Positions 1-8,364 of a stretch of DNA of 64,000 nucleotides are shown piece by piece; position 1 is the first letter of the stretch; each line of letters starts with the position of its first letter. The DNA lies in assembly GCF_008693385.1 (NCBI RefSeq), contig NZ_CP044065.1, positions 2,170,001-2,234,000 of the forward strand. The letters are read 5' to 3'. The stretch is from Cupriavidus pauculus. Its GTDB lineage: Bacteria > Pseudomonadota > Gammaproteobacteria > Burkholderiales > Burkholderiaceae. A program made the position numbers and the translations under genes. Below the pieces are notes generated by a model. The model made no database searches, was not told the DNA's origin, and saw only the letters and a list, made by a program, of their open reading frames with translations.

Positions 1-281
1 ATGACTTACTCGACACTCTGGAGGCCCAGGCAGGGTCAGAATCTGCGGAAAGCAGCGCGGACAAGGTAGAACGCGCGCAGGTCATGCAGATCATCGAACA
101 GGAAATCCAGCGACTGCCGACGCGTCAACGCGAAGCGTTTTTGATGCGTTACTGGGAGGACATGGATGTCGCCGAAACCGCTGCCGCGATGGGTTGTTCA
201 GAAGGCAGTGTGAAGACGCACTGTTCCCGTGCAACGCACACCCTGGCGCAGGCCCTGCGCGCGCGAGGGGTCCGACTATGA
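1..281 (+). CDS. RNA polymerase sigma factor, C-terminal part (cut by window start)
   Basis: The reading frame is open from base 3 and has no start in the window, so only about the last 92 residues are seen. They contain a sigma-70 region 4 helix-turn-helix: LPTRQREAFLMRYWEDMDV, followed by AETAAAMGCSEGSVKTH, which would contact the -35 element. This spacing is typical of extracytoplasmic-function sigma factors, which direct RNA polymerase to a small regulon. The stop overlaps the next start (ATGA), so the two are translationally coupled. The subgroup cannot be assigned without the N-terminal half. Confidence 0.85.
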   Translation, partial: DLLDTLEAQAGSESAESSADKVERAQVMQIIEQEIQRLPTRQREAFLMRYWEDMDVAETAAAMGCSEGSVKTHCSRATHTLAQALRARGVRL

Positions 282-733
282 GCCGAAACGAACAACAAAT
301 ACTCGAACGCCGCCTGGCCCACGATATTCGCACCGTGCTCGATGCATCGGCGGATGCGGTGCCGGCCGATATCGCCGAGCGGCTAGCCGCCGCGCGGCGG
401 ATGGCCGTCGCCCGCAAGAAGGCCGAGGCACCGGTACGGGCGCCGCAATTCGCGGCGGCCGGCATGCCTTCCTCCTATGGGTCGGTGCATCACGACCTCG
501 ACGATCCCGATCACGATACGCCGCTGCACCGCGCGGGCGCCTGGCTGCGCCGGCTCGCGCTCGTGTGGCTGCTGATCGCGCTCGTCGGGGGGCTGAGCGG
601 CATCTACGAGTGGCAGAAGCAGAAGCGCGTGGAGGAACTCGCCGATGTGGACGCCGCGATGCTGCTCGACGATCTGCCGCCGACCGCCTACGCCGACCAG
701 GGCTTCCACATGTACCTCAAGCGCGGGCAATGA
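278..733 (+). CDS. DUF3619 family single-pass membrane protein
   Basis: This 151-residue protein has a soluble charged N-terminal region (about 1-90), one hydrophobic segment at about 92-110 and a short tail. It resembles the DUF3619 family, which in Burkholderiales regularly follows a sigma-factor gene. The start ATG overlaps the sigma stop by four bases and its own stop overlaps the next start by four. A cytoplasmic domain tethered to the membrane and coupled to a sigma factor would fit an anti-sigma-like role. That is inference from position; no zinc-binding anti-sigma motif is visible. Confidence 0.75.
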   Translation: MSRNEQQILERRLAHDIRTVLDASADAVPADIAERLAAARRMAVARKKAEAPVRAPQFAAAGMPSSYGSVHHDLDDPDHDTPLHRAGAWLRRLALVWLLIALVGGLSGIYEWQKQKRVEELADVDAAMLLDDLPPTAYADQGFHMYLKRGQ

Positions 734-1605
734 GGATGGCGCGCGCACAGGATCTCGTTGACGCCTCCCGTCGTGACACGTTGAAAGGCCGGCTGGGTCT
801 GCCGCGTGCCGCGCGGCTGGGCCTGTCCGTGCTCGCGCTCGCCGGCGGCATTGCGCTGTTTGGCGCGCCGCTGGTGCAGGCGCAGGGGCAAGGGCAGGCC
901 TCGGCGCCGCAGCCCGGCCCCGTCATCAATGCGCATCCGACGTGGCGCGAGCTCTCGCCCGCGCACCAGCGCATTCTGGCGCCGCTCGAGCCGCTCTGGA
1001 ACTCGATTCCCGAGCTGAACCGGCACAAGTGGGTGCGCATTGCCGACCTGTATCCGAAGTATTCGCCCGAGGAACAGGCGCGACTGCAGGCCCGCATGGC
1101 CGAATGGATCAAGATGACGCCGCAGCAGCGGCGCCTGGCGCGCGAGAACTACCAGATCACGCGGTCGCTGACGCCCGAGGCGAAGGCCGAGGCGTGGAAG
1201 ACTTACCAGCAGTTGCCGGAAGAGCAGAAGAAGAGCCTCGCCGCCGCGGACAAGGTGCCGAAGCGTCCGGGCGCGGTAAGCGCGCTGCCCTCGGGCAAGA
1301 AGCTGCCGACGCTGCCCTCGCATGGTCCGCATTCGCAGCATGCGAGCGAGAAAACCGCCGCAAGCGCGCCCGCCGCGCCGGCCGCGGCGGTAGCAGCCGC
1401 TTCGGCGCCCGCGGTCGCGACGGGTGCCGCGTCGGCACCCGCGGCATCGGCTGCGGCGCCCGTGGCCGCCGCGTCGGCACCGGTGGCGGCCTCGCCGGCC
1501 TCCGCGGTCTCGCCGCAACCGGCCGCGGCAGCACCGCTCGCCCCGCCGGTCACCGGCGAAGCGTCCACTGACTTTCCGATTACGGCGCCCAGCGAGAATC
1601 GCTGA
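730..1605 (+). CDS. DUF3106 domain protein with Ala/Pro-rich tail
   Basis: The protein has 291 residues. Residues about 25-50 form a signal sequence or membrane anchor ending near VQAQGQ. A DUF3106-like region follows (about 70-180: WRELSPAHQRILAPLEPLW, WIKMTPQQRRLARENY), with repeated helical segments of the kind found in periplasmic proteins. The last 100 residues are low-complexity Ala/Pro/Ser/Val, probably an unstructured extension. It is coupled to DUF3619 by an ATGA overlap, so the first three genes look like one operon. The family has no established biochemical role. Confidence 0.75.
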   Translation: MRMARAQDLVDASRRDTLKGRLGLPRAARLGLSVLALAGGIALFGAPLVQAQGQGQASAPQPGPVINAHPTWRELSPAHQRILAPLEPLWNSIPELNRHKWVRIADLYPKYSPEEQARLQARMAEWIKMTPQQRRLARENYQITRSLTPEAKAEAWKTYQQLPEEQKKSLAAADKVPKRPGAVSALPSGKKLPTLPSHGPHSQHASEKTAASAPAAPAAAVAAASAPAVATGAASAPAASAAAPVAAASAPVAASPASAVSPQPAAAAPLAPPVTGEASTDFPITAPSENR

Positions 1606-1671
1606 AACGCAGCGCCTCGCCAAGCGGCGGCTTTGGCATAATGGCCGTTTCAGGATTTCCGGCCGCGCGCC

Positions 1672-2217
1672 ATGTCCGCCACCACTACCGCCTACGTCCC
1701 CACCTCCGAGCCCGTCCGCGCGCCCACGCTGCGGCGGCGGCTGACCTGCATGGTCTATGAAGGCGTGCTGCTGTTCGGCGTGCTGATGGCGTCCACCGCG
1801 GTCTACGTATTTGCCCGCCCGCTGCTGCGGCCGATCGGGGCCGAGAACATGTACGTGGCGCAGGTCTGGAGCTTTCTCGTCCTCGGGCTGTACTTCTCTT
1901 GGTTCTGGCAGCGCAAGGGACAGACGCTCGCCATGCAGACCTGGCGGATTCGCCTGGAGACCGCCGACGGCGGCCCCGTGCGGTGGCCGCGCGCGATCCT
2001 GCGGTTTCTGCTTGCGTGGCTCTGGCTGCCGCCCGCGGCGGCCGTCGGGCATGCGCTCGGGCTCGTCAAGGGCCCGTTCGTGGGCGTGCTCGCGGGCGGC
2101 CTGCTGATCTGGGTCATGCTCGCGTGGCTCGATCCGCGACGGCAGTTCCTGCACGACCGGCTGGCCGGCACCCGCCTGATCGACCTGCGGCCGCCCCGCA
2201 CCGCTCAGGGCAAATGA
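1672..2217 (+). CDS. RDD family membrane protein
   Basis: The protein has 181 residues and several hydrophobic segments (about 25-45, 60-80, 105-125, 130-150). The family hallmark is present: an Arg near the first helix (RLTCMVYEGVLLFG) and paired Asp residues near the end (WLDPRRQFLHDRLAGTRL). RDD proteins are small inner-membrane proteins of mostly unknown function, some linked to ion or osmolyte exchange. The start is the first ATG after the gap from DUF3106, and the end overlaps the next start by four bases. No specific substrate can be read from the sequence. Confidence 0.8.
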   Translation: MSATTTAYVPTSEPVRAPTLRRRLTCMVYEGVLLFGVLMASTAVYVFARPLLRPIGAENMYVAQVWSFLVLGLYFSWFWQRKGQTLAMQTWRIRLETADGGPVRWPRAILRFLLAWLWLPPAAAVGHALGLVKGPFVGVLAGGLLIWVMLAWLDPRRQFLHDRLAGTRLIDLRPPRTAQGK

Positions 2218-3236
2218 GCCTGACGGCCGCCGCCCTGCGCCGCGTGGCCGTCGCGGTGCAAACCACCGCGGCAGCCGGCATCGCGTGGGCGCTCGCGTCG
2301 TTCGCCGCCTGGCCCTGGACGGTCGCACTCGCCACGGGCATCGTCATCGTCCTTGCCGTGTTCTGCGCATCGGTCGCGCTGGCCTTCTTCGTCACGCTCC
2401 ATGGCGTCGGCCTGCCGCGGCGCGATCGCGTCGCGCTGCTCCCCGAGAATATCCGCCCGGCACCGCTCGGCATCGCGCAGGCCCTCCGCTGCTACGCCAG
2501 CGAATGCATCGTCGTCTTCCGCATGTTCAACTGGCTGCAGCCGTTCCGCTCGCGGCTCACGGTCCCCCGCGCCGCCGATACGCACCCGGGCCGCGATGCG
2601 CCCACCGTACTGCTTGTGCATGGCTATGGCTGCAACCACGCGGTGTGGCTCGATATGGCACCCCACCTCGCGGCACACGGCTATCGCTGCGAGACGATCG
2701 ACCTCGAGCCCGTGCTCGGCGATATCGACGACTACGCGCCGCCACTGCTCGCGCGCATGCGCGAGATCGCCACGCGCACGGGCAGGTCGCCGCTGCTCGT
2801 CTGCCACAGCATGGGCGGCCTGGCCGCGCGCGCGGCACAGGTGCAAGCGATGCGCACCACCGGCAACGACGCGCCGTGCAGCGGCATCGTGACGCTCGGC
2901 AGCCCGCATCATGGCTGCGTGCTCGCGCGCCATGGCAGCGGGCGCAATGCGCGCCAGATGCGCTGGCTCAGTCCATGGCTGCGCGCGCTCGCGGATGCGG
3001 AGACCACCGCGCAACGCGCGCGCATCGTGTCCATCTTCAGCTGGCACGATTCCATCGCCGGCCCGGCCGGCACCTCGTGGCTCGACGGGGCACGCCACGT
3101 GCCGCTGACGGGCATCGGCCATGTCTCGCTGCTGCGGCACCCGGGCGCCATTGCCGCCACGCTCGACGCGCTGGCCGTGCTGACCCAGGCGCCGCGCGCG
3201 CCGGTGCTCGCCGCGCCCCCGATCGAGACCCCCTGA
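2214..3236 (+). CDS. Membrane-anchored alpha/beta-hydrolase (lipase/esterase-like)
   Basis: This 340-residue protein has two hydrophobic segments in the first 62 residues, then an alpha/beta-hydrolase domain. The oxyanion-hole motif LLVHGYG is at about 133-139. The nucleophile elbow is VCHSMGG with Ser199, where the usual first Gly of GxSxG is Cys. Asp279 (SWHDS) and His303 (GIGHVS) fit the rest of the triad. The fold resembles triacylglycerol lipases and PGAP1-like esterases. ATG 2214 overlaps the RDD stop. The natural substrate is unknown, and the anchor suggests action on membrane lipids or at the periplasmic face. Confidence 0.75.
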   Translation: MSLTAAALRRVAVAVQTTAAAGIAWALASFAAWPWTVALATGIVIVLAVFCASVALAFFVTLHGVGLPRRDRVALLPENIRPAPLGIAQALRCYASECIVVFRMFNWLQPFRSRLTVPRAADTHPGRDAPTVLLVHGYGCNHAVWLDMAPHLAAHGYRCETIDLEPVLGDIDDYAPPLLARMREIATRTGRSPLLVCHSMGGLAARAAQVQAMRTTGNDAPCSGIVTLGSPHHGCVLARHGSGRNARQMRWLSPWLRALADAETTAQRARIVSIFSWHDSIAGPAGTSWLDGARHVPLTGIGHVSLLRHPGAIAATLDALAVLTQAPRAPVLAAPPIETP

Positions 3237-3273
3237 CACGCCATCCCGTTACTGACGCCTCGATCGCGGCACA

Positions 3274-3313
3274 CATTCATGTGACATTCATGTTTCCGTC
3301 ACGGTACGGTCAT
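3274..3313 (+). promoter_or_regulatory. Tandem Pho-box-like element (four heptamers, 11-bp period)
   Basis: Four heptamers start exactly 11 bases apart: CATTCAT (3274), CATTCAT (3285), CCGTCAC (3296) and CGGTCAT (3307), separated by four-base spacers. The PhoB consensus is CTGTCAT, four bases, CTGTCAT. The last pair matches 11 of 14 consensus positions in the orientation of the downstream gene. The first pair is weaker, with TTCAT in place of GTCAT. No clear -10 hexamer is visible about 10 bases downstream, as is common at PhoB-activated promoters. A phosphate-controlled promoter also agrees with the predicted function of the next three genes. Confidence 0.65.
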
Positions 3314-3356
3314 GTGCCACTGGCCCAATGCACGCATCGCCGCTACCGGGGCCGAC

Positions 3357-4421
3357 ATGGTTCAAGCAATCCGATCCGCGCGCGGGCGACTGTCGCATAT
3401 CGCGCAGCGCCTGCTCGGCAAGAGTGACGCCACCCTCCCGCTGTCCGCCGTCCTTGCGGCCTACATGCCCCCCGCCCCGGGCTTCGCCCCACCGCCCACC
3501 TCACCCACCTCACCCGCCGCGCCGCATTCCCCGCCATCGTCACACGCGCGGGCCGTGCCTCCTCAGCGAGACGTCACCGACGAGCCGCCCGCCAGGCCGA
3601 GCGAAGCGCCGGCCCATCGCTACCGCGCGATCTGGATCTCGGACATCCATCTCGGCACCGCCGGCTGCCAGGCCAGGTATCTGCTGGACTTCCTCAAGCA
3701 CAACGAGTCGGACCAGTTGTACCTCGTGGGCGACATCATCGACGGCTGGCAGCTGAAGCGCGGCTGGTACTGGCCGCAGAGCCACAACGACGTGGTGCAG
3801 AAGCTGCTGCGCAAGGCGCGCAAGGGCACCGAGGTCATTTTCGTCCCCGGCAACCACGATGAAGTCGCGCGCCAGTTCGACGGCATGGCCTTCGGCGATA
3901 TCGTCGTGCGCGAGGATGCGATCCACGTGACCGCGACGGGCCGGCGCCTGTGGGTCGTGCATGGCGACCTGTTCGACGGCGTGGTGCAGCACGCGCGCTG
4001 GCTCGCCTATCTGGGCGACTCGCTCTACACGCTGATTCTCGCGGTGAACCGCCACTTCAACCGCGTCCGCACGCGGCTCGGCTTCGACTACTGGTCGCTC
4101 TCGCAATACCTCAAGCATCAGGTCAAGAACGCGGTCAGCTACATCAACTCGTTCGAGCACGCGATGGTCGAGGAAGCGCGCCGCCGCGGCTGCGACGGCG
4201 TGGTCTGCGGGCATATCCACAAGGCCGAGATCCGCGAGGTCGACGGCCAGCTCTATTGCAACGACGGCGACTGGGTGGAGAGCCTCTCCGCGCTGGTCGA
4301 AACGATGGAAGGCGAATTGCGCATCGTCTACTGGACCACGTTGCTCGATCCCCCCGCGCCGCCGGTCTCGCGCCTCGGCCGGCGTCGTCGCGCCCCCGCC
4401 GCCACCGCCGTGGCCGGCTGA
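3357..4421 (+). CDS. plcP: PlcP-type phospholipase C / calcineurin-like phosphoesterase
   Basis: The protein has 354 residues: a Pro/Ala-rich N-terminus (to about 85), then a metallophosphoesterase domain. Metal-binding motifs are SDIHLG (95-100), GDIIDG (125-130), GNHDE (165-169), VHGDLFD (201-207) and GHIH (285-288). The family is often labelled UDP-2,3-diacylglucosamine diphosphatase. The segments WPQSHNDVVQKLLRKARKG and FDYWSLSQYLKHQVKNAV are those of rhizobial PlcP, which removes the head group of phospholipids to give diacylglycerol under phosphate limitation. The adjacent glycosyltransferase and diacylglycerol kinase support PlcP over LpxH. An in-frame ATG at 3312 lies inside the Pho box, so ATG 3357 was chosen. 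Confidence 0.75.
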   Translation: MVQAIRSARGRLSHIAQRLLGKSDATLPLSAVLAAYMPPAPGFAPPPTSPTSPAAPHSPPSSHARAVPPQRDVTDEPPARPSEAPAHRYRAIWISDIHLGTAGCQARYLLDFLKHNESDQLYLVGDIIDGWQLKRGWYWPQSHNDVVQKLLRKARKGTEVIFVPGNHDEVARQFDGMAFGDIVVREDAIHVTATGRRLWVVHGDLFDGVVQHARWLAYLGDSLYTLILAVNRHFNRVRTRLGFDYWSLSQYLKHQVKNAVSYINSFEHAMVEEARRRGCDGVVCGHIHKAEIREVDGQLYCNDGDWVESLSALVETMEGELRIVYWTTLLDPPAPPVSRLGRRRRAPAATAVAG

Positions 4422-4486
4422 ATTGTTTCCGATCGCTGCCCCGGTCGACACTGCAACACGCCCACCAAGAGACATAAGGAGCTTCG

Positions 4487-5572
4487 ATGAGAATCCTGAT
4501 CGTCACCGACGCCTGGGAACCGCAGGTCAATGGCGTGGTTCGCACGCTCAAGTCCACGCGCCGCGAACTCGAGGCCATGGGCCATACGGTGGATCTGCTG
4601 ACACCGCTTGAATTCCAGACGGTGCCCTGCCCTACCTACCCCGAGATCCGCCTGTCGCTGTTTCCGGGCGGCAAGGTGCGCCGCCGCATCGAGGACTTCC
4701 GCCCCGACGCGCTGCATATCGCCACCGAGGGCCCGCTGGGCCTGGCCGCGCGCCGCCATGCGCTGCGCCATGACCTGCCCTTCACCACGGCCTATCACAC
4801 GCGCTTTCCCGAATACGTGCAGGCGCGCTTTGCGATTCCGCTCGCGTGGACCTATCGTTTTCTGCACTGGTTCCATGGCCCGGCGCGCGCCGTCATGGCG
4901 CCCACGCCCGTGGTGCTCGACGATCTGCGCAGGTACGGCATCACGAATGGCGTGCTGTGGACGCGCGGCGTGGATCTCGACGTGTTCACCGCGCAGCGCG
5001 CCAACGTCCTCAATACCGCGCATCCGATCTTCCTCTACGTCGGCCGCGTTGCCGTGGAGAAGAACGTCGAGGCATTCCTGCAGCTGGACCTGCCCGGCAC
5101 GAAGTGGGTCGTAGGCGATGGCCCGGCGCTGGCCGGCCTGAAGTCGCGCTATCCGAACGTGAACTACCTCGGCGTGCTCAAGCAGCCCGATCTCGCCAGG
5201 GTCTACGCCTCGGCGGACGTGTTCGTGTTCCCGAGCCGCACCGATACCTTCGGGCTCGTGCTGCTGGAGGCATTGGCCAGCGGCCTGCCCGTGGCCGCGT
5301 ATCCGGTGACGGGTCCGATCGACGTGCTCGGCGACAGTCCCGCCGGCGTCATGCACGAGGACCTGCGCGAAGCCTGCCTGGAGGCCCTGCGCATCGACCG
5401 CGCCACCGCGCGCGCGCATGCCGAGCGCTTCTCGTGGCGCGCGGCGTCCGAGCAGTTCCTCTCGCATCTGCGCCCCCTGCCGACCGCCACCGTGGCGGGC
5501 GCCCACAACGTCTCCGCCCCGCCCGATCATGCCAAAGCCGCATCAGCCGTTACCCACCGAGCCGGAGAGTGA
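4487..5572 (+). CDS. GT4-family glycosyltransferase, probable glycolipid synthase (Agt-like)
   Basis: This 361-residue protein has two Rossmann domains. The N-terminal acceptor domain begins RILIVTDAWEPQVNGVVRTL, split here only by family convention. The C-terminal donor domain carries FLYVGRVAVEKNVEAFL and FPSRTDTFGLVLLEALASG, the nucleotide-sugar site. Proteins of this type next to plcP add a sugar or uronic acid to diacylglycerol, making phosphorus-free glycolipids. AAGGAG precedes the start at a good distance. It lies 65 bases after plcP and overlaps the kinase gene by 44. The sugar donor cannot be read from the sequence. Confidence 0.75.
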   Translation: MRILIVTDAWEPQVNGVVRTLKSTRRELEAMGHTVDLLTPLEFQTVPCPTYPEIRLSLFPGGKVRRRIEDFRPDALHIATEGPLGLAARRHALRHDLPFTTAYHTRFPEYVQARFAIPLAWTYRFLHWFHGPARAVMAPTPVVLDDLRRYGITNGVLWTRGVDLDVFTAQRANVLNTAHPIFLYVGRVAVEKNVEAFLQLDLPGTKWVVGDGPALAGLKSRYPNVNYLGVLKQPDLARVYASADVFVFPSRTDTFGLVLLEALASGLPVAAYPVTGPIDVLGDSPAGVMHEDLREACLEALRIDRATARAHAERFSWRAASEQFLSHLRPLPTATVAGAHNVSAPPDHAKAASAVTHRAGE

Positions 5573-5984
5573 TTACTCGATCGAGCAGAATCCGCACAAG
5601 GGCAATCGCGGGCTGACGCGCGCCTGGTACGCGGCCATCAATTCGCTGTCGGGATTGCGCTATGCGGTGCTGGAGGAAAGCGCGTTCCGGCAGGAACTCA
5701 CGCTGTTCGTGATCCTCGCGCCGTGCGCGTTCGTACTCCCGGTGAGCGTGGTGGAACGCGTGCTGCTGCTCGGCACGCTGTTTCTGGTGCTGATCGTGGA
5801 GCTGCTCAACTCGAGCGTGGAAGCGGCCGTCGATCGCATTTCGCTCGAGCGGCACAGCCTGTCGAAGCGCGCCAAGGACTTCGGCAGCGCGGCCGTGATG
5901 CTCGCGCTGCTGCTTTGCCTCGGCACGTGGCTCGCGATCGGCGGCCCGATCGTGTGGCGATGGGCGATGCAGCTGGCGGGGTGA
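5529..5984 (+). CDS. dgkA: Diacylglycerol kinase (DgkA family)
   Basis: This 151-residue integral membrane protein has three predicted helices (about 60-75, 78-95, 120-145). The DgkA signature is present as VELLNSSVEAAVDR, with the conserved Glu and Asn residues for ATP-Mg binding. It phosphorylates diacylglycerol to phosphatidate. The start at 5529 lies inside the end of the glycosyltransferase gene, indicating tight coupling. Beside a PlcP phospholipase it would return surplus diacylglycerol to phospholipid synthesis. The N-terminus is about 30 residues longer than the E. coli enzyme. Confidence 0.9.
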   Translation: MPKPHQPLPTEPESDYSIEQNPHKGNRGLTRAWYAAINSLSGLRYAVLEESAFRQELTLFVILAPCAFVLPVSVVERVLLLGTLFLVLIVELLNSSVEAAVDRISLERHSLSKRAKDFGSAAVMLALLLCLGTWLAIGGPIVWRWAMQLAG

Positions 5985-6003
5985 AACCGCGAGCGGCCCG
6001 ACC

Positions 6004-6588
6004 TCAGGCCTGCTCGCGCCCCTGCTGCCACTTGTCGACGATCACGCGCGGCGCGGCCGCGAGCTGGCCGAGCAACGCGTCGGGCGTGTCGGCCACGTGC
6101 AGCAGATCGGCATGGATGCGCTTGAGGAAACCTTCGTCGACCGCGTGGGACAGGAAATCGACCATGCGGTCGTAGAAGCCCGCCACGTTGAGCAGGCCCA
6201 CGGGCTTGTCGTGGTAGCCGAGCTGCAGCCATGTGAACGTCTCGAACAGTTCCTCGAACGTGCCGACGCCGCCCGGCATCGCGATAAACGCGTCGGCGCG
6301 GTCGGCCATCATCTGCTTGCGCTCGTGCATATTGCGCACGACGTGCAGTTCCGTCAGGCCCCGATGGCCGACTTCCTTCTGCATCAGCGCGTCGGGAATC
6401 ACGCCGATTGCGGTACCGCCGTGCTCGAGCACGCTGTCCGCGACGATGCCCATCAGGCCGACCTTGCCGCCGCCGTAGACCAGCGCCATGCCGCGCTCGA
6501 CGAGCGCGCGGCCGAGGTCGCGCGCGCCCTGTGCATACTCCGCGCGGAAACCGGGGCTGGACCCGCAATACACGCAAACCGCTTTCAT
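6004..6588 (-). CDS. LOG-family phosphoribohydrolase (TIGR00730)
   Basis: This 194-residue Rossmann-like protein carries the LOG motifs PGGVGTFEE and MHERKQMM, which bind nucleotide and ribose phosphate. Members cleave ribose 5-phosphate from nucleoside monophosphates. Plant homologues activate cytokinins; bacterial ones are thought to act in nucleotide turnover. The start ATG at 6588 overlaps the stop of the upstream TetR gene by four bases, so the two form an operon. Substrate specificity is not resolved here. Confidence 0.85.
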   Translation of the reverse strand: MKAVCVYCGSSPGFRAEYAQGARDLGRALVERGMALVYGGGKVGLMGIVADSVLEHGGTAIGVIPDALMQKEVGHRGLTELHVVRNMHERKQMMADRADAFIAMPGGVGTFEELFETFTWLQLGYHDKPVGLLNVAGFYDRMVDFLSHAVDEGFLKRIHADLLHVADTPDALLGQLAAAPRVIVDKWQQGREQA

Positions 6589-7295
6589 TTCGCTTCCCTC
6601 GCTGCCTGGGCCTTCTCGAGTTGCGCCTTGCTCTCGGCGTACTCGCGCGCGAGCTGATCGAACGCTTCGCGCGCCTTGCCGCGGAGGTACGGCGCGAGGA
6701 TCGAGAAGATGTGATAGCTGGAGCCGTGCAGATACCCGCGGATCTGCTCGGCGTCGTTGTACTGGCGCGGATGCTGCACGAACTGGAACGAGAGCCAGTA
6801 CGTGGCGATGACCACGATATTCGTGCACACGGCCTCCACCTGCTCGGGCGTGGCCTCCATGTCGCCGTCTTCCTGGAACTGCCGGCAGATCTCGAACGCG
6901 AAACGCTTCTTCTGATCGACGATGCGCTTGAAGTTCGTCTCCAGCATCCGGTTGCGCGCCAGCAGGTCGTTGATGTCGCGATACAGGAAGCGGTAGTTCC
7001 ACAGGAACTCGGACATGTACTGCAGATAGCCCCAGCTCTCGCCCAGCGTGGCCTTGTGGTCATCGGGCAGCTTCAGGCGCCGCTCCATCTCCTGCTCGAA
7101 ACGCACGAAGATGGAATTGATGATGTCGTCCTTGTTGCGGAAGTGATAGTAGAGGTTGCCCGGACTGATCTCCATGGCCTCTGCAATGGTCGTCGTCGTG
7201 ACATTGGGCTCCCCGAGTTCGTTGAACAGGCGCAACGAGACATCGAGAATGCGATCGCGCGTACGGCGCGGACCGGTCTGAGGCTTGGCTTCCAT
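6585..7295 (-). CDS. TetR family transcriptional regulator
   Basis: The protein has 236 residues. The N-terminal helix-turn-helix (about 15-60) reads RDRILDVSLRLFNELGEPN, then TTTIAEAMEISPGNLYYHF, a clear TetR signature. The C-terminal part is the ligand domain, ending in a charged helix. ATG 7295 was chosen because the in-frame upstream ATG (7361) would add an unconserved Pro-rich stretch and the family normally starts close to this point. It is co-transcribed with the LOG gene and may regulate it. The effector is unknown. Confidence 0.85.
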   Translation of the reverse strand: MEAKPQTGPRRTRDRILDVSLRLFNELGEPNVTTTTIAEAMEISPGNLYYHFRNKDDIINSIFVRFEQEMERRLKLPDDHKATLGESWGYLQYMSEFLWNYRFLYRDINDLLARNRMLETNFKRIVDQKKRFAFEICRQFQEDGDMEATPEQVEAVCTNIVVIATYWLSFQFVQHPRQYNDAEQIRGYLHGSSYHIFSILAPYLRGKAREAFDQLAREYAESKAQLEKAQAAREAK

Positions 7296-7550
7296 GGGTG
7301 GCGGGCGATCCTGGCGAATGGACGGGTAAGGCGGATGAGGCCGGTCTGGAATTATAAGCAAACGCGTTCGCGGGGTGACGGGACGGATACAAATCGGTCG
7401 CGGCGGACACCGGGCACGTCACCATGTGTCACTAAAACAAGCGCGATACGATTACCCCCGCCCGAGCCGCCGCCGATACTGGCCGTGCCGATCAGAATCG
7501 TCTGATCGGCAATCGCACCCTTATCTCCCCCTGAACAGCCCATATCCACC

Positions 7551-8222
7551 ATGCATCCCATCATCAGGAAATCCCTGCTGCTTGCAGGACTCGCCTCTGC
7601 CGCGACCGGCGCCTTCGCCGCGGGCTCCGCAGACCTGAAAATCACGGGCACCATCAAGCCGGCCGCATGCGATGTCACCCTGTCGGGCGGCGCCGTGCTG
7701 GACTTCGGCGACATCCCGGCCAATACGCTGAAGGATACGGCGTTCACCAACCTGGGCAACAAGAGCGTGGATGTCTCGGTCATTTGCGGCGCGCCCACCA
7801 AAGTCGCCCTCGCCGCGACCGATGGCCGCAGCGGCTCGAACGTACCCGGTATCGGTGCCTTTCTGTTCTCGAACCAGTCCGATGCCTCCACCTACGGCGT
7901 CGGCGAGGTGGACGGCAAGAAGATCGGTGCCTACGTCCTCTACAGCGACACCGCCCCCGTGGTCGATGCCGCGGCCGGCGCGCGGCTTGCCTCCGACAAC
8001 GGCGGCACGACCTGGGCCGCCAGCGCCAGCGCCAGCAATGCCATGACGCCGACACGCTGGCACGGTTTCGGCGACGCGGGGTCGCTGGTACCCGGTCAGT
8101 ACAAGACGATCAGGCAAACCTACAAGGTGCAGCTCGGCCTCAACAAGAAGGCCGATCTTCCGCCTCTGACCAAGGACGTTCCCATCAACGGCCTCGCGAC
8201 GTTCACGATCAAGTACCTCTGA
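7551..8222 (+). CDS. DUF1120 family secreted protein, paralogue 1
   Basis: This 223-residue protein has a Sec signal peptide ending near GAFAAGS. The DUF1120 pattern follows: ADLKITGTIKPAACDVTL near the mature N-terminus, LDFGDI, a conserved Cys near 85 and the terminal FTIKYL. The family belongs to beta-type fimbrial subunits and related orphan secreted proteins with one disulfide-stabilised beta-sandwich. No chaperone or usher gene is nearby. Three further full-length copies occur at 43.9-46.9 kb and a short one directly downstream. Confidence 0.8.
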   Translation: MHPIIRKSLLLAGLASAATGAFAAGSADLKITGTIKPAACDVTLSGGAVLDFGDIPANTLKDTAFTNLGNKSVDVSVICGAPTKVALAATDGRSGSNVPGIGAFLFSNQSDASTYGVGEVDGKKIGAYVLYSDTAPVVDAAAGARLASDNGGTTWAASASASNAMTPTRWHGFGDAGSLVPGQYKTIRQTYKVQLGLNKKADLPPLTKDVPINGLATFTIKYL

Positions 8223-8364
8223 ACGCCGCAACATCGGAGAAAAGCGAAACTTCAACCTTCGCGGCCTTTGTGATTTCGTTGGCTGTTCCACGCACTATAC
8301 TGCCCGCACAACATCTGCGAGCGCCCCGGAAATTTCCGAACGAACTCACTCGAATCACGTCATC

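Noticed and set aside
3357..4421. LpxH (lipid A) assignment for the phosphoesterase
   Set aside because: Its conserved segments and neighbours (glycosyltransferase, DgkA, Pho box) fit PlcP better.
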